From: a virus
Strand: one strand, 5' to 3'
Virus record (IMG/VR): IMGVR_UViG_3300027974_002293
Coordinates: 1 to 45,069 of that record
Length of the DNA stretch: 45,069 nucleotides
A program made the translations under genes and the position numbers. Positions within the stretch are counted from its first letter, which is position 1. Every line of letters starts with the position of its first letter. Shown piece by piece: positions 17,260 through 24,719 of this stretch. The notes under the pieces are model-generated. The model saw only the letters and a program-made list of their open reading frames with translations. It had not been told where the DNA came from and did no database searches.

Positions 17260-18213
17260 ATGAATTACTTTGAAAATAAAAAAATAGTTGTTACTGGAGG
17301 CAGTGGTTTTCTGGGAAGCAATTATATTGAGGGTTTACTCAAAAAAGGTGCAAGCGTCAAAACAAATACGCATAAGCGTTCTTTGCAAGTAAATGCTGAA
17401 AATCTCACGGTGCTTGAAAACTGTGATTTGACCCAATTAGATCATTGTATTGAATTAGTTGATGGGGCAGATTATGTAATTCATAGCGCAGGTAACATTG
17501 CACATCCTAGTACTGTAGCAACAGACATCCAAATATCTATTCAAAACATCAATGTTCTTGGAAATGTTTTAGATGCATGTAACAAATGTTCAGTTAAAAA
17601 ATTCTTAGACCTCAATAGTTCAACTGGATATCCTGATAGAAGATTACCAATTACAGAAGAAGAATTTTGGGAAGATGAGCCTTACGTTTCTTATTTTGGG
17701 TATGGATGGATGAGACGTTATAGAGAAAAGCTAATGGAGCATGTATCAAGATTCTCCAAAACCGAAATCTTAGTAACAAGAGGTACTGCGATTTTTGGCC
17801 CTTATGACAATTTTAACATTAAGACTTGCCATGTAGTACCAGCTCTGATTAATAGAGTCTTATCTGATGAAAATCCATTTATTGCTTGGGGTAGTCCAGA
17901 TGTAGTAAGAGATTTTTTGTTTGTAGAGGATGTTGTAAACGCTTCTTTGCTTGTTCTTGAAAAAGGCGTACCTATGAGACCCTATAATGTTGGGGCTGGC
18001 AAAGCAATTACTATCGGAGAAATTCTGGATGTCATATTGAAAACCACCAAAAAGTCACCAGAAATTATATGGGATAATTCTAAGCCTACTACAATTCCTT
18101 TTAGAATGGTTAGCACAGAAAGAATTACAAATGAGTTGGGATTTTATCCAGAATACACATTTGAACAAGGCATTGAAAAAACTGTGGAATGGTACAAAAA
18201 AGTTTATAAATGA
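17260..18213 (+). CDS. NAD-dependent epimerase/dehydratase with YxxxR (317 aa)
   Basis: ATG at 17260 with GAGG 6-10 bases upstream is preferred to a TTG at 17248 that overlaps the previous stop. Extended SDR: GGSGFLGSNYIEG, HSAGNIAHPS, NSSTGYPD, GTAIFGPYDNFN, WGSPDVVRDFLFVEDVVNA and YNVGAGKAITI. The active-site block is YGWMR: the Tyr is present but Arg stands where Lys is expected. It is similar in layout to the 323-aa protein just upstream and probably arose from the same ancestor. Likely acts on a nucleotide sugar. Confidence 0.75.
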   Translation: MNYFENKKIVVTGGSGFLGSNYIEGLLKKGASVKTNTHKRSLQVNAENLTVLENCDLTQLDHCIELVDGADYVIHSAGNIAHPSTVATDIQISIQNINVLGNVLDACNKCSVKKFLDLNSSTGYPDRRLPITEEEFWEDEPYVSYFGYGWMRRYREKLMEHVSRFSKTEILVTRGTAIFGPYDNFNIKTCHVVPALINRVLSDENPFIAWGSPDVVRDFLFVEDVVNASLLVLEKGVPMRPYNVGAGKAITIGEILDVILKTTKKSPEIIWDNSKPTTIPFRMVSTERITNELGFYPEYTFEQGIEKTVEWYKKVYK

Positions 18214-18908
18214 TGAAGCAATTTTTAGTAACTGGAGTATCTGGAGGTTTGGGTAAATATTTATTTGATAATTTACCTGATTGCTCTGGGCTGCACAGAA
18301 CAAATTTTGATGAAGTAAGTTCAGAATCTTACGATACTATAATTCACTGTGCCTACAATAAAGAAAATATAATTACTGATTACAAGCAGTATATTGAAGA
18401 TAATATTTTTTTATTGCAAAAAGTTAAAAAAATTAAACATAAAAAATTTGTTTATATATCATCAATTGATGTTTATAATGAGCAGAAAAACAATTACTCA
18501 TTATTTAAAATGTTTGCTGAATCTCTCTTAAATAGTGATGACTTAATTTTACGTCTTTCTTGTTTATTAGGTAAAACTTCAAAACCAAATCACGTTTCTA
18601 AAATAATTTCTAATGTTGAATATATAAGTCTTGAAGAAAATTCAACTTTCAATTACACACTTTATTCTGAGCTTTTAAGTTTTTTTTCTGAAAACCTACA
18701 TATCAATAAAATTGGAATTTGTGATTTTGTTGCAAATGATTTTGTGTACTTAAAAGATGTCATCAGCTTTGCTAAATCTGATACCAAGACTGGGCAATAT
18801 TGCTATAACTCAAAATATCAATTTGTAAATCCTATATACTTAGATCATCCAGAGTATAATAAAAGCTCTTTAGAAAAATTAAATCTCTTTATTAACAATC
18901 CTGAGTAA
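18210..18908 (+). CDS. Short NAD(P)-binding SDR-like protein (232 aa)
   Basis: Starts ATGATG, overlapping the preceding stop. The N-terminal FLVTGVSGGLGKYL is a Rossmann cofactor loop. IIHCAYNKEN, VYISSIDVYNE and YSLFK (Tyr/Lys) follow the extended-SDR order. It is shorter than its neighbours (232 versus about 315), with a reduced substrate domain. Probably a 4-keto-sugar reductase or similar. Last gene before an internal promoter at 18931. Confidence 0.65.
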   Translation: MMKQFLVTGVSGGLGKYLFDNLPDCSGLHRTNFDEVSSESYDTIIHCAYNKENIITDYKQYIEDNIFLLQKVKKIKHKKFVYISSIDVYNEQKNNYSLFKMFAESLLNSDDLILRLSCLLGKTSKPNHVSKIISNVEYISLEENSTFNYTLYSELLSFFSENLHINKIGICDFVANDFVYLKDVISFAKSDTKTGQYCYNSKYQFVNPIYLDHPEYNKSSLEKLNLFINNPE

Positions 18909-18930
18909 TTACAAAAAACAATTTCCACGG

Positions 18931-18938
18931 TATAAATG
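18931..18938 (+). promoter_or_regulatory. TATAAATG late-type promoter within sugar operon
   Basis: CGGTATAAATGTATTGATG: the TATAAA block ends 7 nt before the ATG at 18944, in the only sizeable gap of the rightward operon. It has the same CGG prefix and spacing as the 12920 and 33899 sites and no -35. It probably drives the TPP enzyme to methyltransferase segment independently. Confidence 0.5.
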
Positions 18939-18943
18939 TATTG

Positions 18944-19549
18944 ATGGAAAAATACTTACCTGAAGACCTAATTGCATTTGAAACAGATATTGCAAATTGT
19001 TTCAATGAAGGCATTATCAAAGCACCCGTTCATTTATATGATGGCAATGAAGAACAAATCATAAAAGTTTTTCAAGATGTATCAGAAGATGATTGGGTTT
19101 TTTGCACTTGGCGTTCACATTATCAATGTTTGTTGAAAGGTGTGCCAAAAGAACAAGTGAAAACCGATATTTTAAATGGTAAATCTATAACTTTATGCTA
19201 TCCTGAACACAAAGTTTATTCTTCTGCTATTGTAACAGGAAGTATTCCAATTGCTACAGGGGTAGCTTTAGATATAAAGCGTAAAAATCAAAATAACAAA
19301 GTATGGTGTTTTGTTGGAGATATGTCTTCTGAAACTGGTGTTTTTTTTGAAAACTGGAAATACGCAGTTAATCACGACTTACCAATTACTTACGTAATTG
19401 AAGACAACAATAAATCAGTTTGTTCAGAAACTCGTAAGGTGTGGAATTGTGATAAGTTATTTTTTGAAAACGAAAATAGAAAAATAATTTACTACTCATA
19501 CACTTCTAAATATCCTCACGCTGGGGCTGGAAAAAGGATTCAATTTTAA
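18944..19549 (+). CDS. TPP-dependent E1-alpha/transketolase N-domain subunit (201 aa)
   Basis: ATG at 18944, not the TTG one codon earlier. It has the diphosphate-binding half of a TPP enzyme: TGSIPIATGVALD, then GDMSSETGVFFENWKYAVN (GDG-type Mg/TPP motif, with Met for the usual second Gly) and VIEDNNKS. This matches E1-alpha or the transketolase N-domain. At 201 aa it is well below the usual ~320 aa, keeping only the TPP core. It overlaps the beta-subunit gene (TAATG), so the two should form one active site. Expected to decarboxylate or transfer a C2 unit on a keto substrate. Confidence 0.75.
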   Translation: MEKYLPEDLIAFETDIANCFNEGIIKAPVHLYDGNEEQIIKVFQDVSEDDWVFCTWRSHYQCLLKGVPKEQVKTDILNGKSITLCYPEHKVYSSAIVTGSIPIATGVALDIKRKNQNNKVWCFVGDMSSETGVFFENWKYAVNHDLPITYVIEDNNKSVCSETRKVWNCDKLFFENENRKIIYYSYTSKYPHAGAGKRIQF

Positions 19550-20085
19550 TGAAATACTTTGATGAACTTAAAAGATCAATGGAATGGCTTGCTGAAAAAG
19601 AAGATACTTTATTTTTAGGCCAAGCTGTTGAGTATCCAGGCACAGCACTTACAAATACTATTGCAAATGTAGACAAAAGTAAGTTGCTAGAAATGCCAGT
19701 AAACGAAGAAATGCAAATGGGTATGACTTTAGGTATGGCGTTAAATGGTAGTGTTCCTGTATCTTTTTTCCCAAGATGGAATTTTCTTATATTAGCAGCC
19801 AATCAACTAGTAAATCACATCGATAAAATAAATATAATGTCAGATGGTGGATATAAGCCAAAAATCATTATCAGAACAGCTATAGGTTCACAAAGACCAT
19901 TGCATCCTCAACACCAACATATTTCCGATTTTACTGCAGGTTTTAAGGCTCTTTGTGATTATGTTGATATAATTAGACTGGAAGAACCACATCAAGTTTT
20001 TAATGCTTATAAATATGCCTATGAAAGAACAGATAATAGGCCAACATTATTGGTAGAATGGGGAGATTTTTACAGTGAAAAATAA
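19549..20085 (+). CDS. TPP-dependent E1-beta/transketolase pyrimidine-domain subunit (178 aa)
   Basis: Partner of the preceding gene. PVNEEMQMGMTLGMALNG carries the conserved Glu that activates the TPP aminopyrimidine. LAANQLVNHIDKIN and RTAIGSQRPLHPQHQH follow as in E1-beta chains. The C-terminal transketolase domain is absent (178 aa versus about 325), so this is a minimal heterodimeric TPP enzyme. The stop lies inside the next gene, whose GTG start overlaps by 11 nt. Confidence 0.75.
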   Translation: MKYFDELKRSMEWLAEKEDTLFLGQAVEYPGTALTNTIANVDKSKLLEMPVNEEMQMGMTLGMALNGSVPVSFFPRWNFLILAANQLVNHIDKINIMSDGGYKPKIIIRTAIGSQRPLHPQHQHISDFTAGFKALCDYVDIIRLEEPHQVFNAYKYAYERTDNRPTLLVEWGDFYSEK

Positions 20086-21250
20086 CTTATCTCATCCTCT
20101 TATGAATGACAATATTGATAGAGAAGATATTAATTCTGTAATTGATTTCTTGTCAGGTGAAAATATCCCCAAGCTTACAAATGGACCTAAAGTTGTTGAA
20201 TTTGAAAACGCTTGGGGCAACTGGCTTGGAACTAAATATAATCTTTTTGTAAATTCAGGAGCTTCAGCAAATGAGTTAACTATGCTGGCAATTGCTCATA
20301 TGATAGGTGAGGGAGAAATTATTGTCCCACCTCTTACTTGGATTTCTGACATTTCTTCAGTCTTATTCGCAGGGCATAAATTAGTTTTTGTGGATGTAAA
20401 TTTCACAAATCTTTCTTTTGATATAGACAAGCTTAAAGCAGCAATTACACCAAACACTAAAGCAATTTTCTTAACTCATGTTCTTGGAATTAACGCTATC
20501 ACAAAAGAACTCTTAGAAATTTGTGAAAAAAATAATATTCTGCTAATCGAAGATGTATGCGAATCTCACGGTACAACTTATCAAGGATGCAAAGTTGGTA
20601 ATTTTGGATTCGCAAGTAATTTTAGTTTTTATTTTGCACATCATATGTCAACAATTGAAGGTGGCATGATATCCACTAACAATTTTGAATTTTATCAAGT
20701 TTGTCGTGCATTAAGATCTCATGGTATGGTTAGAGAAATGACAAGTTCAGCTATGAAAAACTCTGTCATTGAAGCTAATCCAGACTTAAATCCTGATTTT
20801 ATTTTCTTGCGTCCAGCTCATAATTTTAGAAGCACTGAAATCAATGCTGTCATTGGCTTATCACAGTTACCAAAGCTTGATGATAAAAATCAAGAAAGAA
20901 TAGATAATTTTGATTTATTTATATCAAATTTAAATTCTGAAAAGTATCATATCGCAATTAACACTGAAGGCAATTGTAACTATGCTTTTATAGTGATTCT
21001 GAAAGAGCCAAATTTTGATAAACGAAATGCTCTGGAAAATAAACTTGCTGAAAATGGAATTGAGTTTAGAAGAGGACTGTCTGGTGGTGGCAATCAAATG
21101 AGACAGCCTTTTTTCAAATCTATTTATCAAGACTTTTCTGATTATCCAGTTATTGAGCATGTGCATAATTTTTCTTGGTATATTGGAAACTACCCAGGTC
21201 TGGAAAAAGAAAAGATTAATTTTTTACTTGAGATTTTAAATAGTGACTAA
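20075..21250 (+). CDS. DegT/DnrJ-type PLP enzyme with active-site His; probable NDP-4-keto-6-deoxysugar 3-dehydratase (391 aa)
   Basis: GTG start with GGGGAG upstream. Fold type I PLP enzyme of the DegT/DnrJ/EryC1/StrS family: NSGASANE (phosphate site), VPPLTWISD, IEDVCESHG (Asp that pairs with the PLP ring nitrogen) and SFYFAHHMSTIEGGM. Aminotransferases of this family have Lys at the first His (H189). A His there, in an HH...EGG block, is the known signature of the 3-dehydratases E1/RfbH/AscC and ColD, which remove the C3 hydroxyl with PMP or PLP. It should therefore make a 3,6-dideoxy-4-keto sugar. No obvious iron-sulfur Cys cluster was seen, favouring a ColD-like reaction. Confidence 0.8.
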   Translation: MKNNLSHPLMNDNIDREDINSVIDFLSGENIPKLTNGPKVVEFENAWGNWLGTKYNLFVNSGASANELTMLAIAHMIGEGEIIVPPLTWISDISSVLFAGHKLVFVDVNFTNLSFDIDKLKAAITPNTKAIFLTHVLGINAITKELLEICEKNNILLIEDVCESHGTTYQGCKVGNFGFASNFSFYFAHHMSTIEGGMISTNNFEFYQVCRALRSHGMVREMTSSAMKNSVIEANPDLNPDFIFLRPAHNFRSTEINAVIGLSQLPKLDDKNQERIDNFDLFISNLNSEKYHIAINTEGNCNYAFIVILKEPNFDKRNALENKLAENGIEFRRGLSGGGNQMRQPFFKSIYQDFSDYPVIEHVHNFSWYIGNYPGLEKEKINFLLEILNSD

Positions 21251-21252
21251 AA

Positions 21253-22023
21253 ATGAAAAAAAATTACAGTAATATTAAGATATTAGTCATAGGCGATTCT
21301 TGCACAGATGTTTTTGTGTATGGTAATGCCTTTAGATTAGCACCCGAAGGCCCAGTACCCGTATTCAATCCGGAATCTGAAAAACAGAATGGGGGAATGG
21401 CTTTAAATGTCAAGCATAATATCGAAGCAATTGGGGCAAATGCAACACTCTTGACTCAAAATGAAGACATATTCAAAACAAGATATGTTGACTCAAGAAC
21501 AAATAGTCTTTTACTACGTGTAGATACTAATGACACAGCCACTAGAATAAGTAGAGATGTTATTCAAAGCATCACTAATAACACATATTTAGATGTTGTA
21601 TATGATGCAATCATTATTAGTGATTATTGCAAAGGTTTTTTGACAGAAGAAGATATTGATGAAATTTCACTTAATAATTTTAACATTTTTTTAGATACAA
21701 AAAAAATACTAGGTGATTGGTGCAAATACGTTACTTTTATAAAAATTAACTTTTCAGAGTTTGAGCGAACCAAACATACAATTGATAAATTAGATATTTC
21801 TGAAAAACTTATAATAACTAAGTCTGACGATGGTTGTGATTATCAAGGTGAAAATTTTCCAGTAGAAAAAGTGAATATCAAAGATGTTTCCGGAGCTGGT
21901 GATACATTTATTTCTGGGCTTGTATGTGAATATGTCAATTCTTATTCTGTAAAAAATGCGATATTGTTTGCTCAAGAATGTGCCACTAAAGTTGTTCAAA
22001 AAAAGGGAGTTTGTACTATATGA
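21253..22023 (+). CDS. PfkB-family kinase, HldE kinase-domain-like (256 aa)
   Basis: Ribokinase-fold kinase. The N-terminal GDSCTDVFVYGNAFRLAPEG followed by PVPVF and NGGMALNVKHNIEAIGA closely parallels the heptose-7-phosphate kinase domain of HldE. DVSGAGDTFISGL is the PfkB signature holding the catalytic Asp and anion hole. It is about 50 aa shorter than typical HldE kinase domains, and no cytidylyltransferase domain is attached. Probably phosphorylates a heptose or related sugar for activation. It overlaps the next gene through ATGA. Confidence 0.8.
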   Translation: MKKNYSNIKILVIGDSCTDVFVYGNAFRLAPEGPVPVFNPESEKQNGGMALNVKHNIEAIGANATLLTQNEDIFKTRYVDSRTNSLLLRVDTNDTATRISRDVIQSITNNTYLDVVYDAIIISDYCKGFLTEEDIDEISLNNFNIFLDTKKILGDWCKYVTFIKINFSEFERTKHTIDKLDISEKLIITKSDDGCDYQGENFPVEKVNIKDVSGAGDTFISGLVCEYVNSYSVKNAILFAQECATKVVQKKGVCTI

Positions 22024-22310
22024 TTATGAAAGAATATTACGCTATGTATTTGACACTTCACCAAAATAAAGTTTGTAGAAGACTTCACGTACTTGGCCAA
22101 ATCATGACTTTATTGTGGATTGCCGGATGTTTGAATTATGGCTATTTTTGGTTTTTGTTATTGACGCCATTTATTGTTTATCCTTTTGCTTGGAGCGGAC
22201 ACTATTTTTTTGAAAAGAATCAACCAGCAGCATTTAAAGATCCAGTCAAGGCTAAAATTAGTGATTGGATGATGCTTTTTGATATCTTAAGAGGAAAAAT
22301 AGATTTTTAA
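22020..22310 (+). CDS. Mpo1/DUF962-like membrane oxygenase (96 aa)
   Basis: ATG at 22020 overlaps the kinase stop (ATGA), with GGGAG upstream; a second ATG lies two codons on. The motifs fit DUF962 (yeast Mpo1/YGL010w): YLTLHQNKVCRRLHVLG near the N-terminus and YPFAWSGHYFFEKNQPAAF with SDWMMLFDILRGKI at the C-terminus, separated by two hydrophobic helices. Mpo1 is an Fe(II) dioxygenase in alpha-oxidation of 2-hydroxy fatty acids. The His residues (H-Q-N, R-L-H, S-G-H) are the likely metal ligands. This is unexpected in a phage. It is directly followed by a PhyH-type dioxygenase. Confidence 0.8.
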   Translation: MIMKEYYAMYLTLHQNKVCRRLHVLGQIMTLLWIAGCLNYGYFWFLLLTPFIVYPFAWSGHYFFEKNQPAAFKDPVKAKISDWMMLFDILRGKIDF

Positions 22311-23182
22311 TGTCTAACTTAGATTCTTTGATTAGAAACAATTTAGATTTGCCAATATCTGAAGATGTCTCCATTTATAAGGATGTTGAAAACAGAAAAA
22401 AGTTCACAAACGAAATATGTAAAGTTGTAAACACAGAAATTGATAAAACTTTGCATCCCTATGATAAAGATATACTTGAAGATATCAGAACTAATGGATA
22501 CGCTATAGTTGAAAATTTTATATCTCCAGACGAAATAGAAGAACTCAAGAAGTACATAAGTAATTTTAAGGGTTACCAATTTCATATTCCAAATAGATCC
22601 TTTAACAAAATACCTGAAAAATATTCATCTGATTTAAATTGGAATGTTTGCTCTTATAAAACAAATCACTTATTACATAATCCTTTTTTGCTCAAGCTAA
22701 TGACAAAACCTGATATAATCTCTTTAGTTCAAGAGTATTTAGGCTGTCTTCCAATGATATCGGGCTTAAATATCTGGTGGAATAAATATACAGGACAAGA
22801 GTTTCACACTCAAAAGCTACACAGAGACTATGATGATTTCAAGTTCATAACTATGTTTATTTATCTCACTGATGTAAACACTAAGAACGGTCCTCACGTT
22901 TACTATCCGAAGACCCATAATGGCGAAGAACCATCTACAGAACCAATCGAAATTACAGCAAAAGCAGGCACAGCAATTTTTGGTGACACATATGCTTTAC
23001 ACTATGGAAAACCCCTAGAAGAAGGCGAAAGGCTTATGTTTTGGACAAGATTCTCTTTGCATAAAAATAATAATTTTTACAGAGATGGGTCTGAAGAATA
23101 TATTCAAGAGCCAAGTGTTTTTTTTGATGTTATTGATGACAGTGATATCAATAGACATGTTTTGAGAGCATTTACTAAATAA
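22310..23182 (+). CDS. Phytanoyl-CoA dioxygenase (PhyH)-family Fe(II)/2-oxoglutarate oxygenase (290 aa)
   Basis: Double-stranded beta-helix oxygenase. The N-terminal helix region NGYAIVENFISPDEIEELK is typical of PhyH. The metal site is HRD (in KLHRDYDDFKF) plus a distal His in DTYALHYGKP. The Arg in MFWTRFS would bind 2-oxoglutarate. FIYLTDVNTKNGPHVYYP matches the strand between the ligands. PhyH proteins hydroxylate lipids, amino acids, sugars or small metabolites; the substrate is unknown. It starts on the last base of the DUF962 stop codon (TAATG), which implies coupled translation. Confidence 0.8.
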   Translation: MSNLDSLIRNNLDLPISEDVSIYKDVENRKKFTNEICKVVNTEIDKTLHPYDKDILEDIRTNGYAIVENFISPDEIEELKKYISNFKGYQFHIPNRSFNKIPEKYSSDLNWNVCSYKTNHLLHNPFLLKLMTKPDIISLVQEYLGCLPMISGLNIWWNKYTGQEFHTQKLHRDYDDFKFITMFIYLTDVNTKNGPHVYYPKTHNGEEPSTEPIEITAKAGTAIFGDTYALHYGKPLEEGERLMFWTRFSLHKNNNFYRDGSEEYIQEPSVFFDVIDDSDINRHVLRAFTK

Positions 23183-23191
23183 GGAGAAAAT

Positions 23192-23782
23192 ATGGAAGAA
23201 ATAGATTATCTTAAAGTTAATCCGGAATACGGAGACACAATGATGGATCTTGTTTTTGCTCAAAGAGTTAAAGAAATTATTGATGAGTATAAAATTACAA
23301 CTTGGTTTGAAACTGGAGTTGATGTAGGAACAACAGCATTAACAGTTACAAAAATGGTCGAAAAGTGGATTGGTGTTGAAATTCGTGAAACTTCTTGTGA
23401 AAGAGTAGCTAAAAGATTTTCTGACAATAATGTAACTAATGTTGAAATAATTCAAGGAAACTCTCCTATCGTATTATTGAATAAAATGCATACATTAGAT
23501 GTTGACCATACTATATTTTTTCTGGATGCTCATTGGGGAGCCTACTGGCCACTATTAGATGAAATTGACACAATTTCAAGGGGTAAAGGAATACTCATAA
23601 TGCACGATGTGCAAGTACCAGGTCACCCAGAACTAGGCTATGACCAATATGGTGGAAAAATATTAAATTACGATTATGTCAAGGATGCTCTCGCAAGATG
23701 GAGTCCTACGCACAGAATTGAATATAATTCTGAGACTAAGTATATTCATCCCAGGGGAATAATGTACGCATTTCCAAAATAA
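23192..23782 (+). CDS. SAM-dependent methyltransferase-like protein (196 aa)
   Basis: Good Shine-Dalgarno (AAGGAGAA). TTWFETGVDVGTTALTV is a class I methyltransferase motif I-like Gly loop. WIGVEIRETSCERVAKRF carries the acidic residue that would bind the SAM ribose. HTIFFLDAHWGAYWPLL then IMHDVQVPGHPELG resemble the metal-binding Asp/His region of CmcI/TylF-type O-methyltransferases. It may methylate the sugar product. Last gene of the rightward operon, followed at once by a terminator. Confidence 0.65.
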   Translation: MEEIDYLKVNPEYGDTMMDLVFAQRVKEIIDEYKITTWFETGVDVGTTALTVTKMVEKWIGVEIRETSCERVAKRFSDNNVTNVEIIQGNSPIVLLNKMHTLDVDHTIFFLDAHWGAYWPLLDEIDTISRGKGILIMHDVQVPGHPELGYDQYGGKILNYDYVKDALARWSPTHRIEYNSETKYIHPRGIMYAFPK

Positions 23783-23817
23783 AAAAAGAGGAGTAAAAAA
23801 TACTCCTCTTTTTTTTT
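23781..23817. terminator. Strong bidirectional terminator between sugar operon and capsid operon
   Basis: Perfect 15-bp inverted repeat (stem arms 23781-23795 and 23801-23815, AAAAA loop) with an A-tract on one side and a T-tract on the other. It can end transcription from both the rightward sugar operon and the leftward capsid operon. Confidence 0.9.
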
Positions 23818-23832
23818 GTGACTAGTTTAGAA

Positions 23833-24687
23833 TTAGCTTACGGTAATTCTTGAAACTGCATAGTCATTGATGAGCGCAAAACCGAGCTCTTCGTAAACAA
23901 CCCATCCAAGTCTAAGTCTCTTTGGATCGTCTGCTGGGAGAACAGTAATGTCTTGGCGAACTGGCATTGCACCAACGAATTGGGCAGGAGCAAGAACGTA
24001 AACACTGTTCTTTGGAACCATTGTGGAGACATGGATGTCTGCGGAATAAATATGTCCGTAGAGACCAGTCATAAGGATATCTCTTTGAGTTGCCTCATCG
24101 AAGAATTCCTTACCCCAGTTTCTGATATCCTTGTATCTTTGCGGGTGAAGAACAACCTTAGCGCCGATTAACTCGTGCTCTTCGATGAGGGTCAACGCAA
24201 GGTTGACGTTCTCTGGTTGAAGAGTACCAGAAACGGAGATTGATTGGTCAGTTGGAACACCAGCATTGATGACCTTGAAGACTTCAGTATCTTCTTGTCT
24301 TTGGAGGGAGTCCTTAGCACGGACTTGAGCTCTATCGACGATGTAGAATCTTCTTTGGCGAATCTCATTGAGTCTGATCTGTGGATGAGCAGCCAACTCA
24401 ATGGTTGGAACAAGAAGCTCTTCTGCTTCAACTTCTGCAGCAGGAACAGCACCACGCTTAGGAATAACGTATGACTTTACAGCCACGTCTCTCTCATAGC
24501 GAGCTAAAGCACCTTGTGGGAGCTCATCGACCATAAGAAGCTTACGGCCAATTGCTTGGTACATAAGGGAGGTCTTGATTGGCTCAACCATTGCTTGTGC
24601 AAGTGCTGTGCGTCCCTCTGGAGTCTCAAGAGCCATTGCAATAATGGACTCTCTTTGCTCATTTGTGTTTCTCTTAATCATTGACAT
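23833..24687 (-). CDS. Major capsid protein, HK97-like fold (284 aa)
   Basis: Last gene of the head operon. The N-terminal helical part is followed by beta-rich segments. The C-terminus VVYEELGFALINDYAVSRIT is characteristic of a group of HK97-fold major capsid proteins, and HPQRYKDIRNWGKEFFDEA plus DILMTGLYGHIYSADIHVS resemble P- and A-domain segments. The upstream Shine-Dalgarno (AAAGGAG at 24698-24704) is strong. Base composition is visibly less AT-rich than neighbouring genes, as expected for a very highly expressed protein. The protease/scaffold, portal and decoration candidate lie just upstream. Confidence 0.8.
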   Translation of the reverse strand: MSMIKRNTNEQRESIIAMALETPEGRTALAQAMVEPIKTSLMYQAIGRKLLMVDELPQGALARYERDVAVKSYVIPKRGAVPAAEVEAEELLVPTIELAAHPQIRLNEIRQRRFYIVDRAQVRAKDSLQRQEDTEVFKVINAGVPTDQSISVSGTLQPENVNLALTLIEEHELIGAKVVLHPQRYKDIRNWGKEFFDEATQRDILMTGLYGHIYSADIHVSTMVPKNSVYVLAPAQFVGAMPVRQDITVLPADDPKRLRLGWVVYEELGFALINDYAVSRITVS

Positions 24688-24719
24688 TTGATTTTTTCTC
24701 CTTTAATTTACGCTACTGA

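Noticed and set aside
18944-20085. Frameshifted single TPP enzyme
   Set aside because: The two halves have a clean TAATG junction and each contains its own expected TPP motifs, matching genuine alpha/beta subunit organisation.
23838-24474. Several ORFs in other frames over the major capsid gene
   Set aside because: They arise from the GC-richer coding sequence of the capsid gene and lack own ribosome-binding sites or family motifs.
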